Part shown: in pieces, positions 6,937 to 14,269 of the stretch
Layout of the letters: each line of letters starts with the position of its first letter
How positions within the stretch are numbered: position 1 is the first letter of the stretch
NCBI GenBank assembly: GCA_903958915.1
Contig: CAJBVC010000390.1
Location: forward strand, 1 to 15,296
Direction: 5' to 3'
Length of the DNA: 15,296 nt
Source of the DNA: an uncultured beta proteobacterium
GTDB taxonomy: Bacteria > Pseudomonadota > Gammaproteobacteria > Burkholderiales > Burkholderiaceae_C
Made by a program: the position numbers and the translations under genes
Notes under the pieces: generated by a model
The model's input: the letters and a program-made list of their open reading frames with translations, nothing else
Databases searched by the model: none
Told to the model about the DNA's origin: nothing

Positions 6937-8151
6937 GTGACCAGCCTGCTTATGAACACCACAGAAATTTTCCTGATCGCCATGTTACTGATATTTTCCG
7001 TGCCCTACCTGATTTGGCGGCTGGCAAGTACAGACTATTACGCGCCGCTGGTGGTGGTGCAAATCATTGCGGGCATTCTGATGGGGCCAGGTGTTCTAGG
7101 GGCGGTTTTTCCTGACTACTACCGGTTTGTGTTCAATCCAGCGGTGATTCAGTCACTCAATGGCATCGCCTGGTGGGCGGTCATGCTGTTTGTGATGATT
7201 GCCGGCATTGAGTTGGACCTATTCAAGGCATGGCAGTATCGGCGCGAAAGCGGTATCACTGCGGGATTTGCGCTCGGAGTGCCGTTGATCTTCGGTAGCG
7301 CTGTGGCGCTGGGGATGTTGCGGTTTGAAGGCTGGATCGGTCCGCTGGCCCTGGACTGGCAATTTGTGATGGGTATTGGCATGGCATGCGCCGTGACTGC
7401 CCTGCCGATCCTGATATTGCTGATGGAAAAGCTCGATATCCTGCGCCAACCCCTAGGCCAGCGTATTCTGCGTTACGCCAGCCTCGATGACATCGCCATT
7501 TGGGGCGTACTGGCGGTCATTTTGTTGGACTGGCACCGTGTCGGACGACAGATTGGATTTCTGATGGCATTTGCCATCGCAACCGTGTTGTACCGCCGCC
7601 TCATGGAGCGCCTGCAAGAGCGTGATCGCTGGTATGTGGCCCTGATTTGGCTCGCTGCATGTGCGTTGGGTGCCGATTGGGCAGGGCTGCACTTTATGGT
7701 GGGTGCATTTTTGGCTGGCGCGGTCATGGATTCGCATTGGTTCAATCAGGAAAGAATGGACGAACTGCGCCACCACGTGCTACTGGTAGTCATGCCAGTG
7801 TTTTTTCTCAGCACCGGCCTGCGCACCAACTGGAACGTTGGTGGCGTGGCGGTATTCGTTGCGGCGGCGATACTGCTGGCGGCATCTGTGTCCGGAAAAC
7901 TGGCCGGAATTCATCTGGCTGGCAAGGTGCTGGGTTGGAAAGCCGGAGAGGCATCCATTGTTGGCTGGCTGTTGCAGACCAAGGCGTTGATCATGATCAT
8001 CTTTGTCAATATTCTGCTGGACAAGGGAATCATTACCAGTGAAACGTTTACGGCAATGTTGCTGATGGCGGTTGCCAGCACCATGTTGACCGTTCCCATG
8101 GTTCATCCTCGATTGGCGCGTGACAGGGAATTGGTCGCCAAAGCGGATTGA
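6937..8151 (+). CDS. CPA2-family cation/proton antiporter
   Basis: The 404-residue protein is hydrophobic throughout, with about 12 membrane segments, and resembles the Na+(K+)/H+ exchanger domain of CPA2 antiporters. Diagnostic points are ILMGPGVLG after the first helices, MIAGIELDL (the GxELD motif), AVTALPILI in the unwound helix 4, and the ion-binding pair Asp184-Asp185 in YASLDDIAIWG. A Lys in LLQTKALIMIIFVN sits in the region of the conserved Lys of electrogenic DD-type antiporters. Regulatory C-terminal domains (RCK/TrkA-N, USP) are absent, so only the transport core is encoded. The start is GTG 6937, with GGGAT upstream; ATG 6952 is a plausible alternative. The ion, Na+ or K+, cannot be decided from sequence. 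Confidence 0.88.
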   Translation: MTSLLMNTTEIFLIAMLLIFSVPYLIWRLASTDYYAPLVVVQIIAGILMGPGVLGAVFPDYYRFVFNPAVIQSLNGIAWWAVMLFVMIAGIELDLFKAWQYRRESGITAGFALGVPLIFGSAVALGMLRFEGWIGPLALDWQFVMGIGMACAVTALPILILLMEKLDILRQPLGQRILRYASLDDIAIWGVLAVILLDWHRVGRQIGFLMAFAIATVLYRRLMERLQERDRWYVALIWLAACALGADWAGLHFMVGAFLAGAVMDSHWFNQERMDELRHHVLLVVMPVFFLSTGLRTNWNVGGVAVFVAAAILLAASVSGKLAGIHLAGKVLGWKAGEASIVGWLLQTKALIMIIFVNILLDKGIITSETFTAMLLMAVASTMLTVPMVHPRLARDRELVAKAD

Positions 8152-8155
8152 GGGC

Positions 8156-8176
8156 CGGACCATTGATGGCGGTCCG
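8156..8176. other. Hairpin just after the antiporter stop codon
   Basis: CGGACC (8156-8161) and GGTCCG (8171-8176) form a 6-bp GC-rich stem with a 9-base loop, 4 bases past the antiporter stop. No T-run follows, so an intrinsic terminator is not supported. It may stabilise the 3' end of the mRNA. A second short inverted repeat, TCATG-G-CATGA, lies at 8186-8196. Confidence 0.3.
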
Positions 8177-8264
8177 AGAGAACTGTCATGGCATGATGTC
8201 GTCCGCGACTGCCATAGTGGCGGCTCAGTTTGTCAATTGGTGAAGCGTGGGCAACGCCCGAAAA

Positions 8265-8268
8265 GGAG
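8265..8268 (+). promoter_or_regulatory. Strong ribosome binding site fixing the start at 8277
   Basis: GGAG within AAAAGGAGAG lies 8 bases before ATG 8277 and decides this start over the upstream GTG at 8247. The signal peptide begins at the same ATG. Confidence 0.65.
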
Positions 8269-8276
8269 AGTTTTCA

Positions 8277-8924
8277 ATGAATCGAGCCGTTCTCGCGGTG
8301 TGCTTCGCGCTGGCATTGCCGGTCTGGGCGCAGGCGCCAGCAAGCAAACCCATCAAGAAGCCAGAAACCAAGAAAGCCGCCGGTGAAGCCAACCCGGCCA
8401 AAGCCATAAAGAATCTTCTTTCCCGCGACGAGTTGCGCGTCTGCCTGAGGCGCAACGATGGCAACAAGGAGGAGGGTGCCGTTTTGGACAAGGAAAAAGC
8501 AGCCTACCAACAGGAGCGAGTGGAAATCGTCGCACGTAAGGACGCCCTGGTGAAACACATTGGCGAACTCGACGTCGAAGTTGCCTCCATCAAGGCAGAG
8601 CAGGTGGAGTTGCTGGCACTTCGCAAAGAACTCGAGAAACCGGTGGAAAAAGCGGACATTGCAGCTGCCGATGTTCGCCGCAACGCGTTCAATGACCGCG
8701 TGCAGTCCAACGAGAAGCGTGTCACGCTGTACAACGCTACAAAGCTTGCCTATACAGAGCGCAAGACATTGTTGGAATCCGAGATAGATGCCAACAACGC
8801 GCGAGGAAAGGCATTGGTCAGCCGAGAAGATACATTGGGTCAGACCCTGGAGAATTGGCGTATCGAGTGTGGTAGCCGACCGTTCCTGGAATCCGATGAG
8901 GCGGCCGTCAGAAAAGCGCTCTGA
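8277..8924 (+). CDS. Secreted coiled-coil protein of unknown function
   Basis: A 215-residue product with a clear signal peptide (MNRAVLAVCFALALPVWAQA, cleavage near residue 19), then a short Pro/Lys/Ala-rich linker (about 20-45), then a long charged helical part (about 68-195) with heptad-like spacing of Leu/Val/Ala and many Glu, Lys and Arg, for example IGELDVEVASIKAEQVELLA. It should be a periplasmic coiled-coil protein. Two Cys flank the helices, one in LRVCLRRND (about residue 58) and one in WRIECGSRPF (about 200), and could form a disulphide closing a helical hairpin. No catalytic motif or lipobox is seen. It follows the antiporter after 125 bases and could be read from its own promoter. 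I do not recognise a characterised family. Confidence 0.8.
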   Translation: MNRAVLAVCFALALPVWAQAPASKPIKKPETKKAAGEANPAKAIKNLLSRDELRVCLRRNDGNKEEGAVLDKEKAAYQQERVEIVARKDALVKHIGELDVEVASIKAEQVELLALRKELEKPVEKADIAAADVRRNAFNDRVQSNEKRVTLYNATKLAYTERKTLLESEIDANNARGKALVSREDTLGQTLENWRIECGSRPFLESDEAAVRKAL

Positions 8925-8952
8925 TCAGGTGTGAGTCAATGGGCTTAATACT

Positions 8953-9495
<543 letters not shown>

Positions 9496-9656
9496 CGAGG
9501 GATGATACCCCAGTTCACAGCGCTTTCAGATTATAATGTAATACATTAATATATACGCGTAACTAATTGAAATATAACAATAAATGTAAATGTTTTGCAA
9601 AAACTGATGCAGCAATAAAGTTGGATATGCTCGGTCCTTTATCAATGGAGTAATTT
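9496..9656. promoter_or_regulatory. AT-rich divergent promoter region
   Basis: This 161-base gap is markedly AT-rich (about 9527-9656) compared with the surrounding GC-rich genes. It contains a consensus -10 hexamer TATAAT (9532-9537), which overlaps a 15-base inverted repeat (9534-9548), and the palindrome TTTTGCAAAA (9593-9602). A matching -35 box at the right distance is not evident. Both the NlpC/P60 gene and the isochorismatase-fold gene are likely transcribed from here. Confidence 0.5.
9534..9548. promoter_or_regulatory. Inverted repeat, possible operator
   Basis: TAATGTA and TACATTA are perfect 7-base arms around a central A. The repeat overlaps the TATAAT hexamer at 9532-9537, a position where a bound regulator could block transcription. 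No T-run or GC-rich stem is present, so it is not a terminator. The regulator is unknown. Confidence 0.4.
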
Positions 9657-10268
9657 ATGTTGCTGGATGTTGAACAGTCGCAACTGGTGTTGGTGGACTA
9701 TCAGGCGCGTCTAATGCCTGCCATGGTGGACAGTACCGCAGTGATTGCAAACGCGGTGCGATTAGCGCGTATGGCCGCCGTGCTGCAGGTTCCGGCGTTC
9801 GTGACGGTGCAAAATCCATCGAAGCTGGGTGCAACGGTGGACGCGTTGGGTGAGGCGGTTGCCGATGCGAACGCGCGGATTCTGAGCAAGATGCATTTCA
9901 GTGCAGTGGAAGAAGGGTTGACCGAGGAGTTGCGCCCGCCGCTGCGACCGACCCAGGGCAATGCCCGCAGCTTGCCCAAGCATCTGCAGAAAGCACCAGC
10001 TGATTCGCAAAGGGCTTCGATTGTGATTGCTGGATGCGAAGCCCACGTGTGCCTGCTGCAGACGGCACTGGATTTGCTCGAAGACGAATTTGACGTGTGG
10101 GTTGTAACGGACGCCTGCAGTTCTCGAACCGAGCGTAACCGCGATGCCGCCTTTGACCGGCTCGCTGGAGCGGGCGTGGAATTGGTGACGACGGAGATGG
10201 TTGCGTTTGAATGGATGCGCAGCGCTGAGCATCCCCGGTTCAGGGAAATCCAGTCGCTGATCAAATAG
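9657..10268 (+). CDS. Isochorismatase-fold cysteine hydrolase (YcaC-like)
   Basis: A 203-residue cytosolic enzyme of the isochorismatase superfamily. The catalytic triad is visible as Asp14 (LVLVDYQARL), Lys78 (LSKMHFSA) and Cys132 (GCEAHVCLLQTALDL). The opening Q-x-x-L-V-x-x-D-x-Q, the short loop after it and the TDACSSRTERNRDAAFDRL segment fit the YcaC-like group, whose natural substrates are mostly unknown; amide or N-carbamoyl hydrolysis is possible. The metal-site motif of nicotinamidases (D-x-H) is not seen, which separates it from the enzyme at 4889-5689. GGAG at 9647-9650, 6 bases before ATG 9657, fixes the start. It lies 123 bases before prpE, with a palindrome between, so the two may be regulated separately. 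Confidence 0.87.
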   Translation: MLLDVEQSQLVLVDYQARLMPAMVDSTAVIANAVRLARMAAVLQVPAFVTVQNPSKLGATVDALGEAVADANARILSKMHFSAVEEGLTEELRPPLRPTQGNARSLPKHLQKAPADSQRASIVIAGCEAHVCLLQTALDLLEDEFDVWVVTDACSSRTERNRDAAFDRLAGAGVELVTTEMVAFEWMRSAEHPRFREIQSLIK

Positions 10269-10345
10269 CGGCTTGCACTTTCTGTTCTCAAACGGGTCAA
10301 GCGCTTGAGCACTGGATACGAAAGTCAGCAACCAGCAAGCTGCCT

Positions 10346-10361
10346 ATTCATAATTATGAAT
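10346..10361. promoter_or_regulatory. Perfect 16-base palindrome before prpE
   Basis: ATTCATAATTATGAAT reads the same on both strands and ends 30 bases before the prpE start codon. It lies in the 123-base gap after the isochorismatase-fold gene. A symmetric AT-rich site of this length near a start suggests a dimeric repressor or activator operator. The regulator is not in the window. Confidence 0.5.
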
Positions 10362-10391
10362 TCAGTTTCAAAAGACAAACACGGAGACACC

Positions 10392-12287
10392 ATGACCCAC
10401 TATGCTGACTTTCATCGACGCTCCATCGAAGACCGAGAAGGATTCTGGTCAGAGCAAGCCCAACTCGTGGACTGGAAAGCTGCGCCCCAGCAGGTATGTG
10501 ACTACAGCAAGCCTCCCTTTGCCCGCTGGTTTGTGGGTGGCACCACCAATTTGTGCCACAACGCAGTGGATCGACACCTGAAAGAACGGGGTGGGCAGCC
10601 AGCGTTAATTGCCGTATCCACGGAGACCAATACAGAGCAGGTCTTTAGCTTTTCGCAACTGCATGCAGAGGTGCAGCGCATGGCTGCTTGCCTGCTGGAA
10701 TTGGGTGTGAAGAAGGGCGATCGGGTGCTGATCTACATGCCCATGGTTGCGGAGGCGGCGTTTGCCATGCTGGCCTGCGCGCGCATTGGTGCGATTCACT
10801 CCGTAGTATTTGGCGGATTCGCTTCCGGTTCCCTGGCGTCACGCATCGAAGACTCATCACCCACCGTGATTGTTAGTGCCGACGCAGGGTCACGGGGTGG
10901 CAAGGTGGTCGAGTACAAGCCTTTGCTGGACGACGCGATCACATTGTCAAGCCACAAACCGCAAGCGGTTCTCCTGGTGGATCGCGGTTTGGCTGCGATG
11001 AGTTTGGTAGCAGATCGCGACCAACTGTGGGGCGTATTGCGGCAAAAACATCTGGATACCGTGGTGCCCTGTGAGTGGGTCGATGCCACCCATCCAAGCT
11101 ACACGCTTTACACCAGTGGCACCACCGGCAAGCCCAAGGGCGTTCAACGCGATACCGGTGGCTACGCAGTAGCACTGGCCGCCAGCATGAAGCATATTTA
11201 CTGCGGTAATGCCGGGGAGACCTATTTTTCTACCAGCGATATTGGTTGGGTGGTTGGTCACAGCTACATCATTTATGGTCCGCTGATCGCAGGTATGGCG
11301 ACGATCATGTACGAGGGGCTGCCCACACGACCCGACGGTGGCATCTGGTGGAGTTTGGTAGAAAAGTACAAAGTCACGGTCATGTTCAGCGCGCCCACGG
11401 CCGTACGCGTGCTCAAGAAGCAGGACCCGGCGCTCCTGACCAAGTACGACCTCTCCAGCCTTCGTGCGCTGTTCCTTGCCGGAGAGCCGCTGGATGAACC
11501 CACGGCGCAATGGATCAGCAAGGGGCTGGGCAAGCCAATTATCGATAACTACTGGCAGACGGAAACCGGCTGGCCAATTCTGAGTATTGCCAATGGCGTG
11601 GAGAAGGCTCCCAGCAAGTTTGGGAGCCCGGGCGTTGCGATGTACGGCTATGACGTCAAGTTGATTGATGAAGCCACCGGGGAAGAACTCGTCGGCGCTG
11701 ACAAGAAGGGCGTGGTGGCCATCGAAGGCCCGTTGCCACCGGGCTGTATGCAGACGGTTTGGCGCGATGACGAGCGTTTCGTCAAGACTTACTGGAAGAG
11801 CATCCCCGGCAAACTGATTTACAGCACGTTTGACTGGGGCGTGCGTGATAAGGATGGGTACTTTTTCATCCTGGGCCGTACCGACGACGTCATCAATGTC
11901 GCTGGACACCGTCTTGGAACCCGGGAAATCGAAGAGAGCATTTCCAGCCACCCGAACATTTCCGAGGTCGCTGTGGTGGGCGTGGCGGACCAGCTCAAAG
12001 GCCAGGTGGCAATGGCATTTGCTGTGGTCAAGGATGCTTCAGTACTTACCGATGATGCGGCCAGGCGCAAGCTCGAAGCCGAGGTCATGAAGGTGGTCGA
12101 TCAGTCGATTGGCGCGGTGGGCCGTCCAGCGCGGGTGCAATTCGTGGCCGTGCTTCCAAAGACCCGAAGCGGCAAGTTGCTGCGTCGGGCCATACAGGCC
12201 GTGTGCGAGGGCCGCGATCCTGGCGATCTGACCACCATGGAAGATCCCGCCGCTTTGCAGCAGATCAAGGATTTGTTATCGGTCTAG
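10392..12287 (+). CDS. prpE: Propionyl-CoA synthetase
   Basis: The 631-residue enzyme activates propionate with ATP and CoA to propionyl-CoA, the entry step of propionate use (methylcitrate or methylmalonyl pathway). It begins with the ACAS N-terminal region (YADFHRRSIEDREGFW). The AMP-binding core carries the P-loop-like TSGTTGKPKG (241-250), the YWQTETGWPI motif that binds the adenylate, and the hinge/A8 region GRTDDVINVAGHRLGT. The C-terminal PKTRSGKLLRR has Lys595, the residue acetylated or propionylated in this family to switch off activity. The long form of the sequence and WDSTDIGWVVGHSYI-like stretch (STSDIGWVVGHSYI) fit PrpE better than acetyl-CoA synthetase. ATG 10392 has GGAG 5 bases before it (10383-10386); ATG 10356 inside the palindrome is less likely. 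The other prp genes are not nearby. Confidence 0.93.
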   Translation: MTHYADFHRRSIEDREGFWSEQAQLVDWKAAPQQVCDYSKPPFARWFVGGTTNLCHNAVDRHLKERGGQPALIAVSTETNTEQVFSFSQLHAEVQRMAACLLELGVKKGDRVLIYMPMVAEAAFAMLACARIGAIHSVVFGGFASGSLASRIEDSSPTVIVSADAGSRGGKVVEYKPLLDDAITLSSHKPQAVLLVDRGLAAMSLVADRDQLWGVLRQKHLDTVVPCEWVDATHPSYTLYTSGTTGKPKGVQRDTGGYAVALAASMKHIYCGNAGETYFSTSDIGWVVGHSYIIYGPLIAGMATIMYEGLPTRPDGGIWWSLVEKYKVTVMFSAPTAVRVLKKQDPALLTKYDLSSLRALFLAGEPLDEPTAQWISKGLGKPIIDNYWQTETGWPILSIANGVEKAPSKFGSPGVAMYGYDVKLIDEATGEELVGADKKGVVAIEGPLPPGCMQTVWRDDERFVKTYWKSIPGKLIYSTFDWGVRDKDGYFFILGRTDDVINVAGHRLGTREIEESISSHPNISEVAVVGVADQLKGQVAMAFAVVKDASVLTDDAARRKLEAEVMKVVDQSIGAVGRPARVQFVAVLPKTRSGKLLRRAIQAVCEGRDPGDLTTMEDPAALQQIKDLLSV

Positions 12288-12303
12288 TGTTGCCTATACC
12301 GGC

Positions 12304-13710
12304 TCATGCTTTGCTGAGGTCCAATACTTTCGAGGCTCCAGCCCTGGTGCCCAATAGTCGGCTGACAAGCAGTCTGTAGGTATCCAGGTCAAAGGCCAGC
12401 GCAACCCTGGTTTCGCAGGCGTGGGCCAACTCGGCTTCGTCATGCACCGTGGCGACATGGCACCATTGTTCAAAAACGTGAATGTCGGTGCGACCGCTGG
12501 CGGCGTGGAACTCGCGCAGTCCAACCTTTCCAGGATGGGGCCAGGAATGCAGACGCTGCTGCGCCAGTGCCATTTCCAATCGCATGCGGTGCTGCTCGGA
12601 GGTTTCTCGGTGGGTGCACAGTCCAGCGCAGTTTCCGATCTGGTGTGCAAAACAAGGGCCATTGCCAGATTCCAGTCCCAACGCATGCAGGCAAAGTCTC
12701 TGACTCTGTGCCGCCAGCCGAAGCGCATCCGTCGCCTGCCGTTTGGTTCGATAAGCGCCGTACATCGAACCAAGGCTGCGCATGTCAATGTCTTCCAGCC
12801 GCACCAAACTCACCTGGGGTCGCTGCATTGCATCGTCTGCGAGTCTCCAGGCGCATAACTGGCGTTCCCGGCGGAGTTGGCGGTTGTAAACAGGTTGGCG
12901 CTCCTTGATAAGGCGGGACTCGAGTAACAACGCGCCCAGTTCGCCAGCTGTTTCGTGCCAATCAATGCCGCGGATTTCCTGGAAGATCCGCATTTCCCGG
13001 TGAACGGTCGTCGCCGCCTGAAAATGGGACCTGATACGTGTGCGCATATGGACACTCTTGCCGATATACAGAGGCAACGGACCATCTCCAAAGAAGAGGT
13101 AAACGCCAGGCGTGTCCGGTACGTCTTCAATGGGTGTGGCAAGATGCGGTGGCTGGTTGACCGACCCTTGAAGCAATGTTTGGGCAACTTGCCCGATGTG
13201 AGCAACTCCGAACTCGCGCTCGGCGAGGTGAAGCCACGCCAGTACAGAATCAACATCGCCCATTGCGCGGTGGCGAGCGAGACTTTGCAGCCCGTGGCGT
13301 TGCATGATGGCATCCAGCCCATGTCCCTTGTGTTGCGGATACAGCTTGCGCGATAGCCGTACGGTGCAAAGGGTTTTGGTTTTGAGGCGCACATCCATCC
13401 GTAGAAAGGCATTGACGACAAACCCGTAGTCGAACTGTACGTTGTGCGCAACAAACACTGCGCCGTCCAGCAAAGACTTCAGTCTGTCCGCGATGTCTTC
13501 GAATCCAGGCGCTTCGCTCACCATGGCGTTGGTGATGCCGGTCAGTCGTTGTATAAATGGTGGAATGCTGACTCGCGGGTTCACCAGCGTACTCCAGCGC
13601 GCAACCTCCCGCCCATTTTCAATGCGCACAGCAGCAATCTCGGTAATGCGGTCATGTACGGAGTTCCCACCCGTGGTCTCCAGATCCACCATGACATAGC
13701 AGTCAAGCAT
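12304..13710 (-). CDS. DEDDh exonuclease fused to GIY-YIG (UvrC/Cho-like) nuclease
   Basis: A 468-residue fusion. Residues 1-165 form a DnaQ-type 3'-5' exonuclease with all DEDDh residues: Asp9 and Glu11 (VDLETTGG), Asp94 (AHNVQFDYGF), His147 and Asp152 (RHRAMGDVDS). Residues about 195-290 form a GIY-YIG nuclease: GVY (202-204), YIG (215-217), Arg in VHMRTRIRSHF, and catalytic Glu264 in LLLESRLIKERQPVYN. Four Cys at 340, 353, 361 and 365 have a spacing close to that of the Fe-S Cys set reported for UvrC. The UvrC C-terminal endonuclease and HhH parts are missing, as in Cho. The protein probably acts in nucleotide-excision-type repair, cutting 3' to damage and trimming; that role is inferred from family knowledge. 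Similar fusions exist in other bacteria, including actinobacteria. The start lies 3 bases after the Nudix stop, with no clear ribosome site, so translational coupling is likely. Confidence 0.9.
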   Translation of the reverse strand: MLDCYVMVDLETTGGNSVHDRITEIAAVRIENGREVARWSTLVNPRVSIPPFIQRLTGITNAMVSEAPGFEDIADRLKSLLDGAVFVAHNVQFDYGFVVNAFLRMDVRLKTKTLCTVRLSRKLYPQHKGHGLDAIMQRHGLQSLARHRAMGDVDSVLAWLHLAEREFGVAHIGQVAQTLLQGSVNQPPHLATPIEDVPDTPGVYLFFGDGPLPLYIGKSVHMRTRIRSHFQAATTVHREMRIFQEIRGIDWHETAGELGALLLESRLIKERQPVYNRQLRRERQLCAWRLADDAMQRPQVSLVRLEDIDMRSLGSMYGAYRTKRQATDALRLAAQSQRLCLHALGLESGNGPCFAHQIGNCAGLCTHRETSEQHRMRLEMALAQQRLHSWPHPGKVGLREFHAASGRTDIHVFEQWCHVATVHDEAELAHACETRVALAFDLDTYRLLVSRLLGTRAGASKVLDLSKA

Positions 13711-13713
13711 GGG

Positions 13714-14259
13714 CTATGCGATATCGACGGTGTGCATTTGGTAGTTTCCCGCGCGTCGGTCTGTAAAGTACATCTCCAGCGTTGCTCGAACGGTACGAAA
13801 AGCAATGTCGTCCCAGGGAATTTCATCCTCAGCAAACAGGCGCGTTTCCAACGTTTCAAAACCAGGATCAAACGCGTCACTGAGCAATCGGGCCCGGTAG
13901 AAAAGATGAACCTGACCCACTCTGGGCACATTGATCAGTGAAAAAAGTTCCTGCAACTCGAACACTGCACCGGCTTCTTCCATGGTTTCTCGTGCGGCAC
14001 CCTCGGCGGTCGTCTCGTTCAACTCCATGAATCCCGCGGGGAGAGTCCACTTTCCCCAACGCGGTTCAATGTTGCGCTTGCAAAGAAGCACTTTGTCACC
14101 CCAGTGGGGCACGGTTCCCACCACATTGAGCGGATTTTCGTAATGGACCGTCTTGCAGCCGGTGCATATGGCGCGTTCCTTGGTGTCTCCATCATCGGGC
14201 AATCGGTACGCGACTTTCGAGCCGCACTGCCGACAATGTTGGATGGGCGCGCGCTGCAT
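13714..14259 (-). CDS. Zinc-ribbon Nudix hydrolase
   Basis: A 181-residue Nudix enzyme that should cleave a nucleoside diphosphate linked to another moiety (ADP-ribose, NADH or similar). The N-terminal zinc ribbon has CxxC pairs at Cys9/Cys12 (HCRQCGS) and Cys32/Cys35 (ICTGCKT), followed by HYENP. The Nudix box is complete, from Gly76 through Glu82, Arg90-Glu91, Glu94-Glu95 to Gly97 (GFMELNETTAEGAARETMEEAGA split at these points), so activity is expected. WTLPAGFME is typical of this group. The start is taken at ATG 14259, which gives the short leader usual before the zinc ribbon. ATG 14292, with GAGAAG before it, would add 11 residues and overlap the upstream gene by 23 bases. It sits directly before the exonuclease/GIY-YIG gene, in the same direction, as part of a likely operon. 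Confidence 0.9.
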   Translation of the reverse strand: MQRAPIQHCRQCGSKVAYRLPDDGDTKERAICTGCKTVHYENPLNVVGTVPHWGDKVLLCKRNIEPRWGKWTLPAGFMELNETTAEGAARETMEEAGAVFELQELFSLINVPRVGQVHLFYRARLLSDAFDPGFETLETRLFAEDEIPWDDIAFRTVRATLEMYFTDRRAGNYQMHTVDIA

Positions 14260-14269
14260 CGTGGATGCG

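Noticed and set aside
8156..8176. Rho-independent terminator after the antiporter gene
   Set aside because: The stem is short (6 bp) and no T-run follows; kept only as a hairpin of unknown role.
10947..11951. Long minus-strand open frame (334 codons) inside prpE
   Set aside because: It lies wholly inside the well-supported prpE gene in antisense; the composition is what a GC-rich codon pattern produces by chance and no family features are visible.
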